Of a DNA stretch of 64,000 nt, positions 55,384 through 63,732 are shown piece after piece (positions within the stretch are counted from its first letter, which is position 1; each line of letters opens with the position of its first letter). The notes beneath the pieces are model-generated. The model saw nothing but the letters and a program-made list of their open reading frames with translations. It did no database searches and was not told where the DNA came from. Position numbers and translations under genes: made by a program. The DNA is from Allobacillus halotolerans (GTDB lineage Bacteria; Bacillota; Bacilli; Bacillales; Alkalibacillaceae): the NCBI RefSeq assembly GCF_018967645.1, contig NZ_JAHLZF010000011.1, forward strand, positions 1-64,000, written 5' to 3'.

Positions 55384-55430
55384 AGGTATACATAAAGTTT
55401 AAGTTTAGAAAGCATAGGAGGGAATCGGTT

Positions 55431-56342
55431 TTGAATGGTGTCATTCCACTATGGAAACCCGCAGGCATGACTTCTCATGACTGTGTAGCGCGAATCCGTA
55501 AGTTGTTACGAATGAAAAGAGTTGGTCATACAGGTACGTTGGACCCAGAAGTGGAGGGGGTTTTGCCCATCTGCATCGGTAAAGCCACGAAGATCGTTTC
55601 CTTATTAACAGACTCCGTTAAAGTATATGAAGCCGAAATTTCATTAGGTAAACAAACAACGACAGAAGACCAAACAGGCGAAGTCGTTGCAAAGGCTGAA
55701 GTCGATTCTGGTCTTACATATGATGCGTGTATAGAAGCCCTAGAGAGCTTTCAAGGAAGAATACGTCAAATTCCACCGATGTATTCAGCCGTTAGAGTAG
55801 AAGGCAAGCGGTTGTATGAGTATGCGAGAGAAGGAATCGAAGTCGATAGACCTGAACGGACAGTGACGATTCATGAAATTGATATGCTTTCCAAAGAACT
55901 TGAGCGAGTCGATCAAGACGATGTCCGATTTATTTTCCGGGCCGCATGTTCAAGTGGTACATATATTCGGACGTTATGTGTTACTATTGGAGAAAAGCTA
56001 GGATATCCAGCTCATCTATCCAAACTAGTACGAACTGAAGCGGCTACAATCCATGCATCGGAAACCGTAACTTTTGAAGAAATTGAAGAAGCTATTGAGC
56101 AAGGGCAATTAAATAAATGTATTCGAACTTTATCTCAAACTCTTACCTTTTTACCGACATATACACCGAAAGACGATGAAGAAGCAAAGAAGTTCAGACA
56201 AGGACAAGTGTTTCCGACATTTGCGGAAATGGCAAATGACGCTTATATCAAAATTGAGCAACCTGATCAAAAGGTTATTGCAATCTATCAAAACCATCCA
56301 ACAAAAGATGGATTGATGAAACCTTTTAAAGTTTTCGAGTAA
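55431..56342 (+). CDS. truB: tRNA pseudouridine-55 synthase
   Basis: A 303 aa enzyme forming pseudouridine 55 in the T-loop of tRNA. The catalytic Asp38 is in GHTGTLDPEVEGVLPICIGKATK; the motif IPPMYSAVRVEGKRLYEYAREG and the CSSGTYIRTL box are present. The start is TTG at 55431 with AGGAGGG 8 bases upstream, and the product then begins MNGVIPLWKPAGMTSHD as in the family. ribF follows 15 bases later. Confidence 0.96.
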   Translation: MNGVIPLWKPAGMTSHDCVARIRKLLRMKRVGHTGTLDPEVEGVLPICIGKATKIVSLLTDSVKVYEAEISLGKQTTTEDQTGEVVAKAEVDSGLTYDACIEALESFQGRIRQIPPMYSAVRVEGKRLYEYAREGIEVDRPERTVTIHEIDMLSKELERVDQDDVRFIFRAACSSGTYIRTLCVTIGEKLGYPAHLSKLVRTEAATIHASETVTFEEIEEAIEQGQLNKCIRTLSQTLTFLPTYTPKDDEEAKKFRQGQVFPTFAEMANDAYIKIEQPDQKVIAIYQNHPTKDGLMKPFKVFE

Positions 56343-56357
56343 GAAGAAGGTGTAAAA

Positions 56358-57302
56358 ATGGAAGTCATTCGATTAAATTATCCAGAGGATTATAAACGAA
56401 ACCATTTAAAGCCATCTAGTTTGGCAGTTGGTTTTTTTGATGGTGTGCATCGGGGCCATCAACAAGTCATACAAGCAGCAATTGATTACGCTAAAGAGAA
56501 TAATCTAGAGTCGGCTGTTATGACATTCGACCCACATCCACTGGCAGTCTTGAAAAATGAACCGTTATCGAATTTTTTGTTGACGTCATTGGAAGAAAAG
56601 AAAGCAATTTTTGAAAAAATGGGCATTCGATATTTATTTGTTGTTTCATTCACTAAAGAATTAGCGAAACTTACGCCTCAAGAATTTGTTGATAAATTCT
56701 TTATCGATTTGTCCATTCACCATGTTGCTGCTGGGTTCGATTATTCTTTTGGACACAAAGGTGCAGGGAAAATTCACGATATGGATCAATATGCTCGCGG
56801 GAAACTTTCCTATACAGTCATAGATAAAGTTACTTTTGAAAATGAGAAGGTCAGTTCAACAAGAATTAGAGAATTATTAGATCAAGGGCAACCAAACCAA
56901 GCGAATGAGCTGTTAGGAAGATCCTATACATTAACGGGTCACGTCGTTAAAGGTTACCAACGGGGCAGGGAAATCGGTTATCCGACGGCTAATTTGGAAA
57001 TCGATGAAAGCAGAGCTATTCCCAAGGTTGGTATTTACGCAGTAACAGCTATCGTCCAAGGCCAAAACTATGACGGAATGGCAAGTATTGGTTATAACCC
57101 AACATTCGAAGAGAAACATGAACAACCGATCATAGAAGTTCATTTATTTAATTTTGAAAGTGATATCTATGGTGAGTCCATGCAAGTGTCGTTTTGCTCT
57201 TATATACGGGACGAGTTGGCATTTGATGGAGTGGACGAGTTAACGCAAGAATTGAAAGAAGATGAACGAAAAGCGAAAGAAGCTTTGAAAAATAATCAGT
57301 AA
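56358..57302 (+). CDS. ribF: Bifunctional riboflavin kinase/FAD synthetase
   Basis: A 314 aa enzyme converting riboflavin to FMN and FAD. N-terminal adenylyltransferase: LAVGFFDGVHRGHQQVIQAA and AVMTFDPHPLAVL. C-terminal flavokinase: VVKGYQRGREIGYPTANLEID and GIYAVTA. Pairing with truB upstream is standard for Bacillus. Confidence 0.96.
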   Translation: MEVIRLNYPEDYKRNHLKPSSLAVGFFDGVHRGHQQVIQAAIDYAKENNLESAVMTFDPHPLAVLKNEPLSNFLLTSLEEKKAIFEKMGIRYLFVVSFTKELAKLTPQEFVDKFFIDLSIHHVAAGFDYSFGHKGAGKIHDMDQYARGKLSYTVIDKVTFENEKVSSTRIRELLDQGQPNQANELLGRSYTLTGHVVKGYQRGREIGYPTANLEIDESRAIPKVGIYAVTAIVQGQNYDGMASIGYNPTFEEKHEQPIIEVHLFNFESDIYGESMQVSFCSYIRDELAFDGVDELTQELKEDERKAKEALKNNQ

Positions 57303-57307
57303 ATGAC

Positions 57308-57336
57308 TTGCATTTTTTGCTCATAAAATGTAATCT
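57308..57336 (+). promoter_or_regulatory. Sigma-A promoter of rpsO
   Basis: TTGCAT (57308-57313), 17 bp spacer, TAATCT (57331-57336). It begins right after ribF and gives a leader of about 90 nt. Confidence 0.55.
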
Positions 57337-57351
57337 TTATAGTGTAAGAAA

Positions 57352-57415
57352 TAACCTTACTCTTGGCATAGCGAGTTCTCCGTCGGATGCGAGGATTAAG
57401 GGGTTTTCAATAAAA
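57352..57415 (+). promoter_or_regulatory. Probable S15 autoregulatory leader
   Basis: The leader from TAACCTTACTCTTGG through GATGCGAGGATTAAGGGG (to about 57402) resembles the S15-binding leader upstream of rpsO in Geobacillus and Bacillus, where the paired CTTAC/TTAAGG region and GAGTTCTCCGT/GCGAG hairpin form a three-way junction. Identification is by recollection of the motif and position, not by alignment. Confidence 0.55.
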
Positions 57416-57432
57416 AGTAGGAGGTGAATAGG

Positions 57433-57702
57433 ATGGCAATTTCACAAGAGCGTAAGAATGAATTGATTAGTGAGTTCAAGACACATGATAACGATACTGG
57501 TTCACCAGAAGTTCAAGTGGCTATCCTAACTGAACAAATTACAACCCTTAACGATCATTTGCGTGAACATAATAAAGATCACCATTCACGCCGTGGTTTG
57601 ATGAAAATGGTTGGTAAACGTCGTAATCTATTAAATTACTTACGTAAAAAAGATGTTCAACGTTACCGTGAATTAATCCAAAAACTTGGACTGCGCAGAT
57701 AA
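57433..57702 (+). CDS. rpsO: 30S ribosomal protein S15
   Basis: An 89 aa primary 16S-binding protein. It starts [28 protein letters not shown] and contains [32 protein letters not shown], the S15 signature. The ATG at 57433 has AGGAGGTGA 6 bases upstream; the GTG at 57424 lies within that site. Confidence 0.97.
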   Translation: MAISQERKNELISEFKTHDNDTGSPEVQVAILTEQITTLNDHLREHNKDHHSRRGLMKMVGKRRNLLNYLRKKDVQRYRELIQKLGLRR

Positions 57703-57709
57703 GGTACAG

Positions 57710-57738
57710 AAAAAGCGGGGACTATTTCCCGCTTTTTT
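57710..57738 (+). terminator. Intrinsic terminator after rpsO
   Basis: AAAAAGCGGG (57710-57719) pairs perfectly with CCCGCTTTTT (57728-57737), 8-base loop, T-run continuing to 57738. Confidence 0.92.
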
Positions 57739-57888
57739 CTTTATGAATAAAAGAATGATTAAATGCTTACTACGTGCGTTTTTTAATCAGTCAAGCGGTT
57801 TTACATACGACTAAATGCGTATTAAAATAGATAAATGGAAAGCATATGAAAACGAAAACGATGTGACTTGAGAGGAGTAGTAATAAAT

Positions 57889-60006
57889 ATGGCGAATGAA
57901 ATGAAATCATTTTCGATCGAATTGGCCGGTCGTAAGCTATCGTTCGAAATTGGTGAAGTGGCCAAGCAAGCAAATGGAGCCGCAATGGTCCGATACGGAG
58001 ACACTTCCGTACTTGTAGCTGCGACTGCTTCCAGCCAGCCAAAAGACTTACCTTTTTTCCCACTGACAATTAATTATGAAGAGAAGTTATATGCAGTTGG
58101 TAAAATTCCGGGAGGGTTCTTGAAAAGAGAAGGAAAACCAAGTGACAAAGCTGTTTTGACCTCCCGTTTAATCGACCGTCCAATCCGTCCTTTATTTGCA
58201 GATGGATTTCGGAATGAGGTCCAAGTGATCAGCACAGTCATGAGTGTAGAACAAGATTGTTCATCTGAAGTTGCAGCGATGATCGGTTCTTCCCTAGCAT
58301 TATGTATTTCGGATATCCCATTTGATGGCCCGATTGCAGGCGTTCAAGTCGGACGAGTTGATGGGGAGCTACTCATTAACCCTACAGTTGAACAAATGGA
58401 GAAAAGCGATATTGACTTAACGGTTGCAGGCACGAAAGATGCCATCAACATGGTTGAAGCAGGTGCTCAAGAAGTGCCTGAAGATGTCATGCTAGAAGCC
58501 ATCATGTTTGGTCATGAAGAGATTAAACGACTGGTCGCATTCCAAGAAAAGATTGTCGAAGAGGTCGGAAAAGAGAAAATGGAAGTGACGCTCTTTACGC
58601 CTGAAGAATCGATCGTCGAGGAAGTGACACGTAAAGCGAAGGATCAATTAATCGATGCCATTCAGACACAAGAAAAGAAAGCGCGAGAAGAAGCGATTGA
58701 TCAAGTAAAAGATTCAATTATCGAAGAATATGAAGAGCAAGAAGCAGAAGCAGACACCATTAAACAAGTAAAATCGGTGTTGGACTCTATTGTTAAAACT
58801 GAAGTTAGACGCTTAATTACAGAAGAAAAAGTACGTCCGGATGGCCGTGGAGTTGATGAAATCCGCCCATTATCTTCCCGAACCACTGTCCTTCCACGCA
58901 CACATGGTTCAGCTATGTTTACACGTGGACAAACACAGGCACTAAGCGTATGTACATTGGGCGCATTAGGAGATGTACAAGTGTTAGATGGATTAGGTCT
59001 GGAAGAATCCAAGCGATTTATGCACCATTACAATTTCCCACAATACAGTGTAGGGGAAACAGGTCCTATGCGTGGCCCAGGCCGTCGGGAGATTGGTCAC
59101 GGAGCACTTGGTGAGCGAGCATTGGAACCAATCGTTCCAGATGAAAAAGACTTTCCATATACAATTCGTTTAGTATCTGAAATCCTTGAATCAAACGGTT
59201 CCAGCAGTCAAGCGAGTATCTGTGCAAGTACGATGGCGATGATGGATGCGGGTGTGCCAATTAAAGCCCCTGTTGCAGGTATTGCCATGGGACTTGTAAA
59301 ATCAGGTGAAAATTACACTGTCCTGACAGATATTCAGGGTATGGAAGATGCTTTAGGTGACATGGACTTCAAAGTAGCTGGTTCAGAAAAAGGTATTACG
59401 GCACTTCAGATGGACATTAAAGTCGATGGCTTATCTAAAGAAATTTTAAAAGAAGCGATGTCTCAAGCGAAAAAAGGACGTATGGATATTCTGAACCATA
59501 TGTTAGAGACAATAAATGATCCACGAGAAGAATTATCTCCGTACGCACCAAAAATCGTATCGATGACGATTAACCCAGATAAGATTCGTGATGTCATCGG
59601 ACCGAGTGGAAAACAGATCAATAAGATTATCGAACAAACAGATGTAAAAATTGATATCGAGCAAGACGGAACGATTTTTATTTCTTCTACAGATACGAGC
59701 AAGATCGAGGAAGCCAAGAAAATTATCGAAAACTTAGTACAAGAAGCAGAAGTCGGTAAGATTTATCTTGGTACAGTCAAACGAGTTGAGAAATTCGGTG
59801 CATTCGTCGAAATCTTCAAAGGTAAAGAAGGTCTCGTTCATATCAGTGAGTTGGATGATAAACACGTGAAAAACGTAACGGACATCATTGATGTCGGTGA
59901 CGAAACACTTGTCAAAGTAAAAGAAATCGACCGACAAGGCCGCGTCAATCTATCCAGAAAAGCTGCATTGAAGGAACAAGATGCCAAGGAAGAGAAAAAA
60001 GATTAA
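57889..60006 (+). CDS. pnp: Polyribonucleotide nucleotidyltransferase (PNPase)
   Basis: A 705 aa phosphorolytic 3'-5' exoribonuclease. Two RNase PH domains (first about residues 10-230; second from about 325, with [16 protein letters not shown] and [19 protein letters not shown]), separated by the helical PNPase domain, then KH ([15 protein letters not shown]) and S1 ([28 protein letters not shown]) at the C terminus. The ATG at 57889 is chosen for AGAGGAG upstream and the family start [14 protein letters not shown]. Confidence 0.97.
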   Translation: MANEMKSFSIELAGRKLSFEIGEVAKQANGAAMVRYGDTSVLVAATASSQPKDLPFFPLTINYEEKLYAVGKIPGGFLKREGKPSDKAVLTSRLIDRPIRPLFADGFRNEVQVISTVMSVEQDCSSEVAAMIGSSLALCISDIPFDGPIAGVQVGRVDGELLINPTVEQMEKSDIDLTVAGTKDAINMVEAGAQEVPEDVMLEAIMFGHEEIKRLVAFQEKIVEEVGKEKMEVTLFTPEESIVEEVTRKAKDQLIDAIQTQEKKAREEAIDQVKDSIIEEYEEQEAEADTIKQVKSVLDSIVKTEVRRLITEEKVRPDGRGVDEIRPLSSRTTVLPRTHGSAMFTRGQTQALSVCTLGALGDVQVLDGLGLEESKRFMHHYNFPQYSVGETGPMRGPGRREIGHGALGERALEPIVPDEKDFPYTIRLVSEILESNGSSSQASICASTMAMMDAGVPIKAPVAGIAMGLVKSGENYTVLTDIQGMEDALGDMDFKVAGSEKGITALQMDIKVDGLSKEILKEAMSQAKKGRMDILNHMLETINDPREELSPYAPKIVSMTINPDKIRDVIGPSGKQINKIIEQTDVKIDIEQDGTIFISSTDTSKIEEAKKIIENLVQEAEVGKIYLGTVKRVEKFGAFVEIFKGKEGLVHISELDDKHVKNVTDIIDVGDETLVKVKEIDRQGRVNLSRKAALKEQDAKEEKKD

Positions 60007-60037
60007 TAATATGACATTACAATCACATTGATTTAGC

Positions 60038-60069
60038 AAAAGAGCTGGCATTTGACCAGTTCTTTTTTT
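60038..60069 (+). terminator. Intrinsic terminator after pnp
   Basis: AAAAGAGCTGG (60038-60048) pairs with CCAGTTCTTTT (60056-60066), one wobble pair, 7-base loop, and continues into a T-run. Confidence 0.87.
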
Positions 60070-60204
60070 AAGTCTGCTGTGCTAAACTGTTTCTTGAATA
60101 ACAAGAAAACTTAACGAATGTGAAGGTTGAGATAAAATATATCAAGTGAACGATGAATGCTGATGATATGAATCGAGCATTATTTTTGTCTTGGCCTTTA
60201 TCTT

Positions 60205-60276
60205 TATGGCTCTGTTAATGTCCGTTCTTGATATTGTGATTCGGTACTGGTGACCGCTTTTACCCAAAGGAGATAA
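60205..60276 (-). repeat. Dispersed repeat, copy B (inverse of 8-79)
   Basis: Read on the minus strand, this 72 bp stretch matches 8-79 without gaps at 58 of 72 identical bases. A minus-strand open frame of 85 codons runs through it (60142-60399) but lacks a convincing ribosome binding site and any known domain. The similarity fades beyond about 60200 toward the left. Confidence 0.7.
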
Positions 60277-60497
60277 GGCGATATCCGCGATCACTTGCAG
60301 TGGCTTCCGCGTTGCAAACAGGACGTGTGCGGTTGTAGCGGAAGTTCCTTTATTTCTTAACCCGCTAGAGTCGTCACCAACGCAATCACAATTCAACAAC
60401 TCTGTGCTACATCACTAAAAATCAACACGAAGCTTTAACAAAGCCATCTTTATAAGGAATATTGGTTATTATTTGTGTAAGAATTGGAGAGGATTGG

Positions 60498-61718
60498 ATG
60501 GTTGTAAAGGACAAGTTAGCTAATGGGGTACGAATTATAACTGAAACCTTACCCGAGTCAAGATCCGTCTCGATGGGCATTTGGATCTTGGCTGGATCCA
60601 GAAATGAAACGAACGAAAAACAAGGGATCTCGCATCTCATGGAACATATGATGTTTAAAGGAACGGAAAAGCGGACAGCTAAAGAAATCGCAGAAGCATT
60701 TGATTCCATCGGAGGCGATGTGAATGCTTTTACCAGCAAAGAGTATACCTGTATATTTGCGACGGTTCTTGATCAACATGCTGATTACGCTTGGGAAGTT
60801 TTATCAGATATGTTTTTACACTCTACATTTGAAGAAGAAGAGTTAGAGAGAGAGAAGAAGGTAATCGCTGAAGAGATAGATATGATTGAAGATACGCCGG
60901 ATGATATCATCCATGATTATATTCATGAATCCACATTCAAAAATCATCCACTCGAGCAATCCATCTTAGGAACAAAAGATTCTCTCTTTCAAATATCAAG
61001 AGATGATCTTTTGAATTATCGTGAAAAATATTACACTGCAGAACGAGTCGTTGTATCTGTTGCAGGAAATCTAACAACCTCACTTTCTGAAAAAGTTTCA
61101 GACTCACTAATAGAGCTGCGGAAAGGCGCAGCAGTTGAAGGTTCTTTTTATTCAACTTTTCATCCATCGAATACAATTGTCAAAAAACCATCTCATCAAT
61201 CACATTTCTGCTTGGGCTATCCTGGTTTATCAATGAACGATGACAAATTATACCGTATGTCAATCTTGGAAAATATATTAGGTGGTAGTATGAGTTCCCG
61301 TCTTTTCCAGCAAGTGAGAGAAGAGCATGGATTGGCTTATTCGATTTTTTCCTACCATAGTACATTTATGGATAATGGATTATTGGTTATTTATGGAGGG
61401 ACAAATCCAGATCAGCTAACTGAAATGGAAGAAATTATTCACTCAATTGTTAAAGACTTTACGACTACTGGTATAAGTGAAAGAGAAATGCGACAGACAA
61501 AAGAACAATTAAAGGGACAATTGATTCTAGGCTTAGAGCATTCTAGTAGTCACATGCAAAAAAATGGTCGGATGGAATTACTCGGGTTGCCTTATCAAAC
61601 TCCAGATGAAATCGTACAAAAAATTGAAGAGGTTTCTCTAGCCGATGTTAATTTATTGGCTGAGCAATTACTGAATACCGAGCCTTCTCGTGCATTGATT
61701 CAACCTGAAAACGTATAA
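60498..61718 (+). CDS. mlpA: M16-family zinc peptidase MlpA (YmxG)
   Basis: A 406 aa peptidase of the pitrilysin/mitochondrial processing peptidase family. The inverted zinc motif HLMEH (in GISHLMEHMMFKGT, about residues 53-57) is intact, with the downstream glutamate in EREKKVIAEEIDMIEDTPDD. The second half (from about 215) has the usual GGSMSSRLFQQVREEHGLAYSI signature. The ATG at 60498 follows GGAGAGG; an earlier in-frame start lacks a site. B. subtilis MlpA has been linked to regulation of extracellular protease expression. Confidence 0.92.
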   Translation: MVVKDKLANGVRIITETLPESRSVSMGIWILAGSRNETNEKQGISHLMEHMMFKGTEKRTAKEIAEAFDSIGGDVNAFTSKEYTCIFATVLDQHADYAWEVLSDMFLHSTFEEEELEREKKVIAEEIDMIEDTPDDIIHDYIHESTFKNHPLEQSILGTKDSLFQISRDDLLNYREKYYTAERVVVSVAGNLTTSLSEKVSDSLIELRKGAAVEGSFYSTFHPSNTIVKKPSHQSHFCLGYPGLSMNDDKLYRMSILENILGGSMSSRLFQQVREEHGLAYSIFSYHSTFMDNGLLVIYGGTNPDQLTEMEEIIHSIVKDFTTTGISEREMRQTKEQLKGQLILGLEHSSSHMQKNGRMELLGLPYQTPDEIVQKIEEVSLADVNLLAEQLLNTEPSRALIQPENV

Positions 61719-61749
61719 ATAGAATAGATACGTTAAAGGAGGAGAGTCC

Positions 61750-61989
61750 ATGCGATTTCGAGAACTATCAGGGAAAGAACTGATTGATGCAGATCATGGC
61801 ACCCGACTGGGCGTTTTAGGGCAGACAGATTTGAATATTAACCCAGTGGACGGAATGGTTGAGGAAATTATCATTCAAGATTATAACTTACTCGGACTGC
61901 GAAAAGGAGAGACAGGTACAAAGATTAAGTGGACAGATTTAGAGGTCATTGGTGATGATTTGATTGTTGTCAAACGGAAAACAGAATAA
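61750..61989 (+). CDS. ymxH: YlmC/YmxH family PRC-barrel sporulation protein
   Basis: A 79 aa PRC-barrel protein. Features: MRFRELSGKELIDADHGTRLGVLGQTDLNINPVDGMVEEIII and the closing IKWTDLEVIGDDLIVV, typical of the YlmC/YmxH group near sporulation genes. GGAGGAG lies 8 bases before the ATG. Role unknown; the position between mlpA and dpaA matches B. subtilis. Confidence 0.9.
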   Translation: MRFRELSGKELIDADHGTRLGVLGQTDLNINPVDGMVEEIIIQDYNLLGLRKGETGTKIKWTDLEVIGDDLIVVKRKTE

Positions 61990-62011
61990 CGTGAAAAACA
62001 GTGATGTATTT

Positions 62012-62050
62012 ACCGAACCGAGTTGATCAGAGACACGGTTCGGTTTTTTT
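62012..62050 (+). terminator. Intrinsic terminator after ymxH
   Basis: ACCGAACCG (62012-62020) pairs perfectly with CGGTTCGGT (62036-62044), 15-base loop, followed by a T-run. It separates ymxH from the dipicolinate operon. Confidence 0.88.
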
Positions 62051-62119
62051 AATTTATATATAAACGTTTAATGCTGCAATGAAAATACACCATTATAGGA
62101 ATTCAAAAATGAGCAAATC

Positions 62120-62146
62120 ACACAAAACGGTCTATTACATACGATA
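62120..62146 (+). promoter_or_regulatory. Sigma-K-like promoter of dpaAB
   Basis: CATACGATA (62138-62146) fits the sigma-K -10 consensus CATANNNTA exactly, with an AC at 62120-62121, 16 bases upstream, as minimal -35. The predicted start near 62153 is about 30 nt before the dpaA ATG. The B. subtilis spoVF operon is transcribed by sigma-K in the mother cell. Confidence 0.6.
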
Positions 62147-62182
62147 TATCGAATGAATGACATGGTCTGAGGAGTTGAAAAA

Positions 62183-63058
62183 ATGTTAACAGGTAAGTCA
62201 GTTTTATTTGTGGGTGGTGATGCACGTCATCTGGAAATGATGGAACAACTGATCTTGGCGGACGCAGATGTGTATGCCATCGGTTTTGAAGGAGCAAAAG
62301 ATCAATTGTCCGATGTGAATTTTATCCATGCCGAGCAAGTTTATAAACAAGAACTTTCAGCAGTCGTATTGCCGATAACTGGGTTGGATCAAGATGGCTA
62401 TGCAGAAGCCCATTATGCAGAAGAGTCCCCACATCTTACAAAAGATTGGTTTAACGAACTGCCGGACGATTGCTTTTTGTTCACCGGAATCATGACCCCC
62501 TATCTAAAAGAATTAGAAGCGTTTAAAGGAATGATTGTGCCTTTATTTGAACGAGATGATGTAGCAATCTACAACTCAATTCCAACGGCAGAAGGTACAC
62601 TCATGTTAGCGATTCAATATACAGACTTCACGATTCATGATTCAAATATTATGATACTAGGTTTCGGAAGAGTCGGAAAAACGTTGGTCCATTCATTTAA
62701 AGGGCTAGGAGCAAATGTGTCGGTCTCATCCAGATCGACGATAGATTTAGCAAGAATTTTCGAGTATAACTGCAAGCCCATTCCGTTAGAACAGTTGGAT
62801 GTGAACCTTCAGGATTGTAATCTTTTGATCAATACAATTCCTGATGTTGTTGTAACGCCCACAATTATTCGCGCACTGCCCGAAAATAGTATGATCATTG
62901 ATTTAGCTTCCAAACCTGGAGGAGTTGACTTCCGATATGCGAAGCGGATTGGAGTTAAAGCGATTCAGGCGCCAGGATTACCAGGTATCGTCGCGCCGAA
63001 GTCTGCAGGTAAGATTTTAGCACATGTCGTTCATCATATTTTGAATGAAGAAGAATAA
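62183..63058 (+). CDS. dpaA: Dipicolinate synthase subunit A (SpoVFA)
   Basis: A 291 aa NAD(P)-binding-fold protein. The Rossmann motif ILGFGRVGKTLVHSFKGLGANVSVSSR is at about residues 157-182; the N-terminal segment SVLFVGGDARHLEMMEQL and C-terminal APGLPGIVAPKSAGKILA match DpaA. With DpaB it converts dihydrodipicolinate-derived substrate to dipicolinate in the mother cell, giving spores heat resistance. GGAG precedes the ATG. Confidence 0.94.
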   Translation: MLTGKSVLFVGGDARHLEMMEQLILADADVYAIGFEGAKDQLSDVNFIHAEQVYKQELSAVVLPITGLDQDGYAEAHYAEESPHLTKDWFNELPDDCFLFTGIMTPYLKELEAFKGMIVPLFERDDVAIYNSIPTAEGTLMLAIQYTDFTIHDSNIMILGFGRVGKTLVHSFKGLGANVSVSSRSTIDLARIFEYNCKPIPLEQLDVNLQDCNLLINTIPDVVVTPTIIRALPENSMIIDLASKPGGVDFRYAKRIGVKAIQAPGLPGIVAPKSAGKILAHVVHHILNEEE

Positions 63059-63080
63059 AACCAACAGGAGTGAATGTTTC

Positions 63081-63674
63081 ATGGATTTAAAAGGTAAACG
63101 AATTGGATTTGGATTAACAGGGTCTCACTGCACGTATGAACAGGTATTTCCTCAAATCGAAAAACTCATGGAATTGGGAGCGGAGGTTGTCCCAATCGTT
63201 TCTTATACGGTTCAAGAGACGGATACAAAGTTCGGTAATGCAAAGGATCATTTGGAACGAATTAAACAAATTACTGGAAAAGAACTTGTCAAGACAATGC
63301 CTGAAGCAGAACCGCTTGGACCGCAAGCGCCACTGGATTGCATGATCATTGCTCCGTTGACTGGAAATTCATTAAGTAAATTTGCGAATGCATTAACGAA
63401 CACACCGCCACTCATGGCTGCTAAAGCGACATTGCGTAATGGTAGTCCTGTTGTCTTAGCTATTGCAACAAATGATGCACTTGGGTTAAATGCAATGAAT
63501 TTAGGGAAATTATTGGTGACTAAAAATGTATTTTTTGTCCCGTACGGTCAGGACCATCCTTATAAAAAACCTGATTCACTCGTTTCGCACATGGAATTGA
63601 TTCCAGAAACGATCGATGAAGCAATCAATGGCAAACAATTACAACCGATTATGCGTAATTATGACATTGTGTGA
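63081..63674 (+). CDS. dpaB: Dipicolinate synthase subunit B (SpoVFB)
   Basis: A 197 aa flavoprotein-like subunit. It has GKRIGFGLTGSHCTYEQVFPQIEKL, the DCMIIAPLTGNSLSKFANALTNTP segment of flavodoxin/decarboxylase-like proteins, and VLAIATNDALGLNAMNLGKLL. The ATG at 63081 follows AGGAGTGAATG; the reading frame open from 63045 gives a non-family N terminus. No terminator separates it from asd. Confidence 0.94.
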   Translation: MDLKGKRIGFGLTGSHCTYEQVFPQIEKLMELGAEVVPIVSYTVQETDTKFGNAKDHLERIKQITGKELVKTMPEAEPLGPQAPLDCMIIAPLTGNSLSKFANALTNTPPLMAAKATLRNGSPVVLAIATNDALGLNAMNLGKLLVTKNVFFVPYGQDHPYKKPDSLVSHMELIPETIDEAINGKQLQPIMRNYDIV

Positions 63675-63732
63675 TTCGCTCAGTAATGTGCTAAAATAAA
63701 GAAATAAAGAGAATCTTTTGGGGGTTACTACA

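Larger units (their letters stand above)
60007..60497. other. pnp-mlpA gap; ylxY absent, repeat copy present
   Basis: B. subtilis has ylxY (polysaccharide deacetylase-like) here. This 491 bp gap contains no such gene. After the pnp terminator it holds the inverse copy of the repeat at the window start (60205-60276), a 7 bp inverted repeat CTTCCGC (60304-60310) with GCGGAAG (60338-60344), and a weak possible promoter for mlpA (TTAACA at 60435-60440, AATATT at 60458-60463). Confidence 0.65.

Noticed and set aside
57822-58069. Minus-strand frames over the pnp start
   Set aside because: Antisense to the conserved N terminus of PNPase; no ribosome binding site.
60240-60360. Structured RNA such as tRNA or tmRNA in the pnp-mlpA gap
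   Set aside because: Only short inverted repeats are present; no cloverleaf, T-loop or CCA-like end can be drawn.
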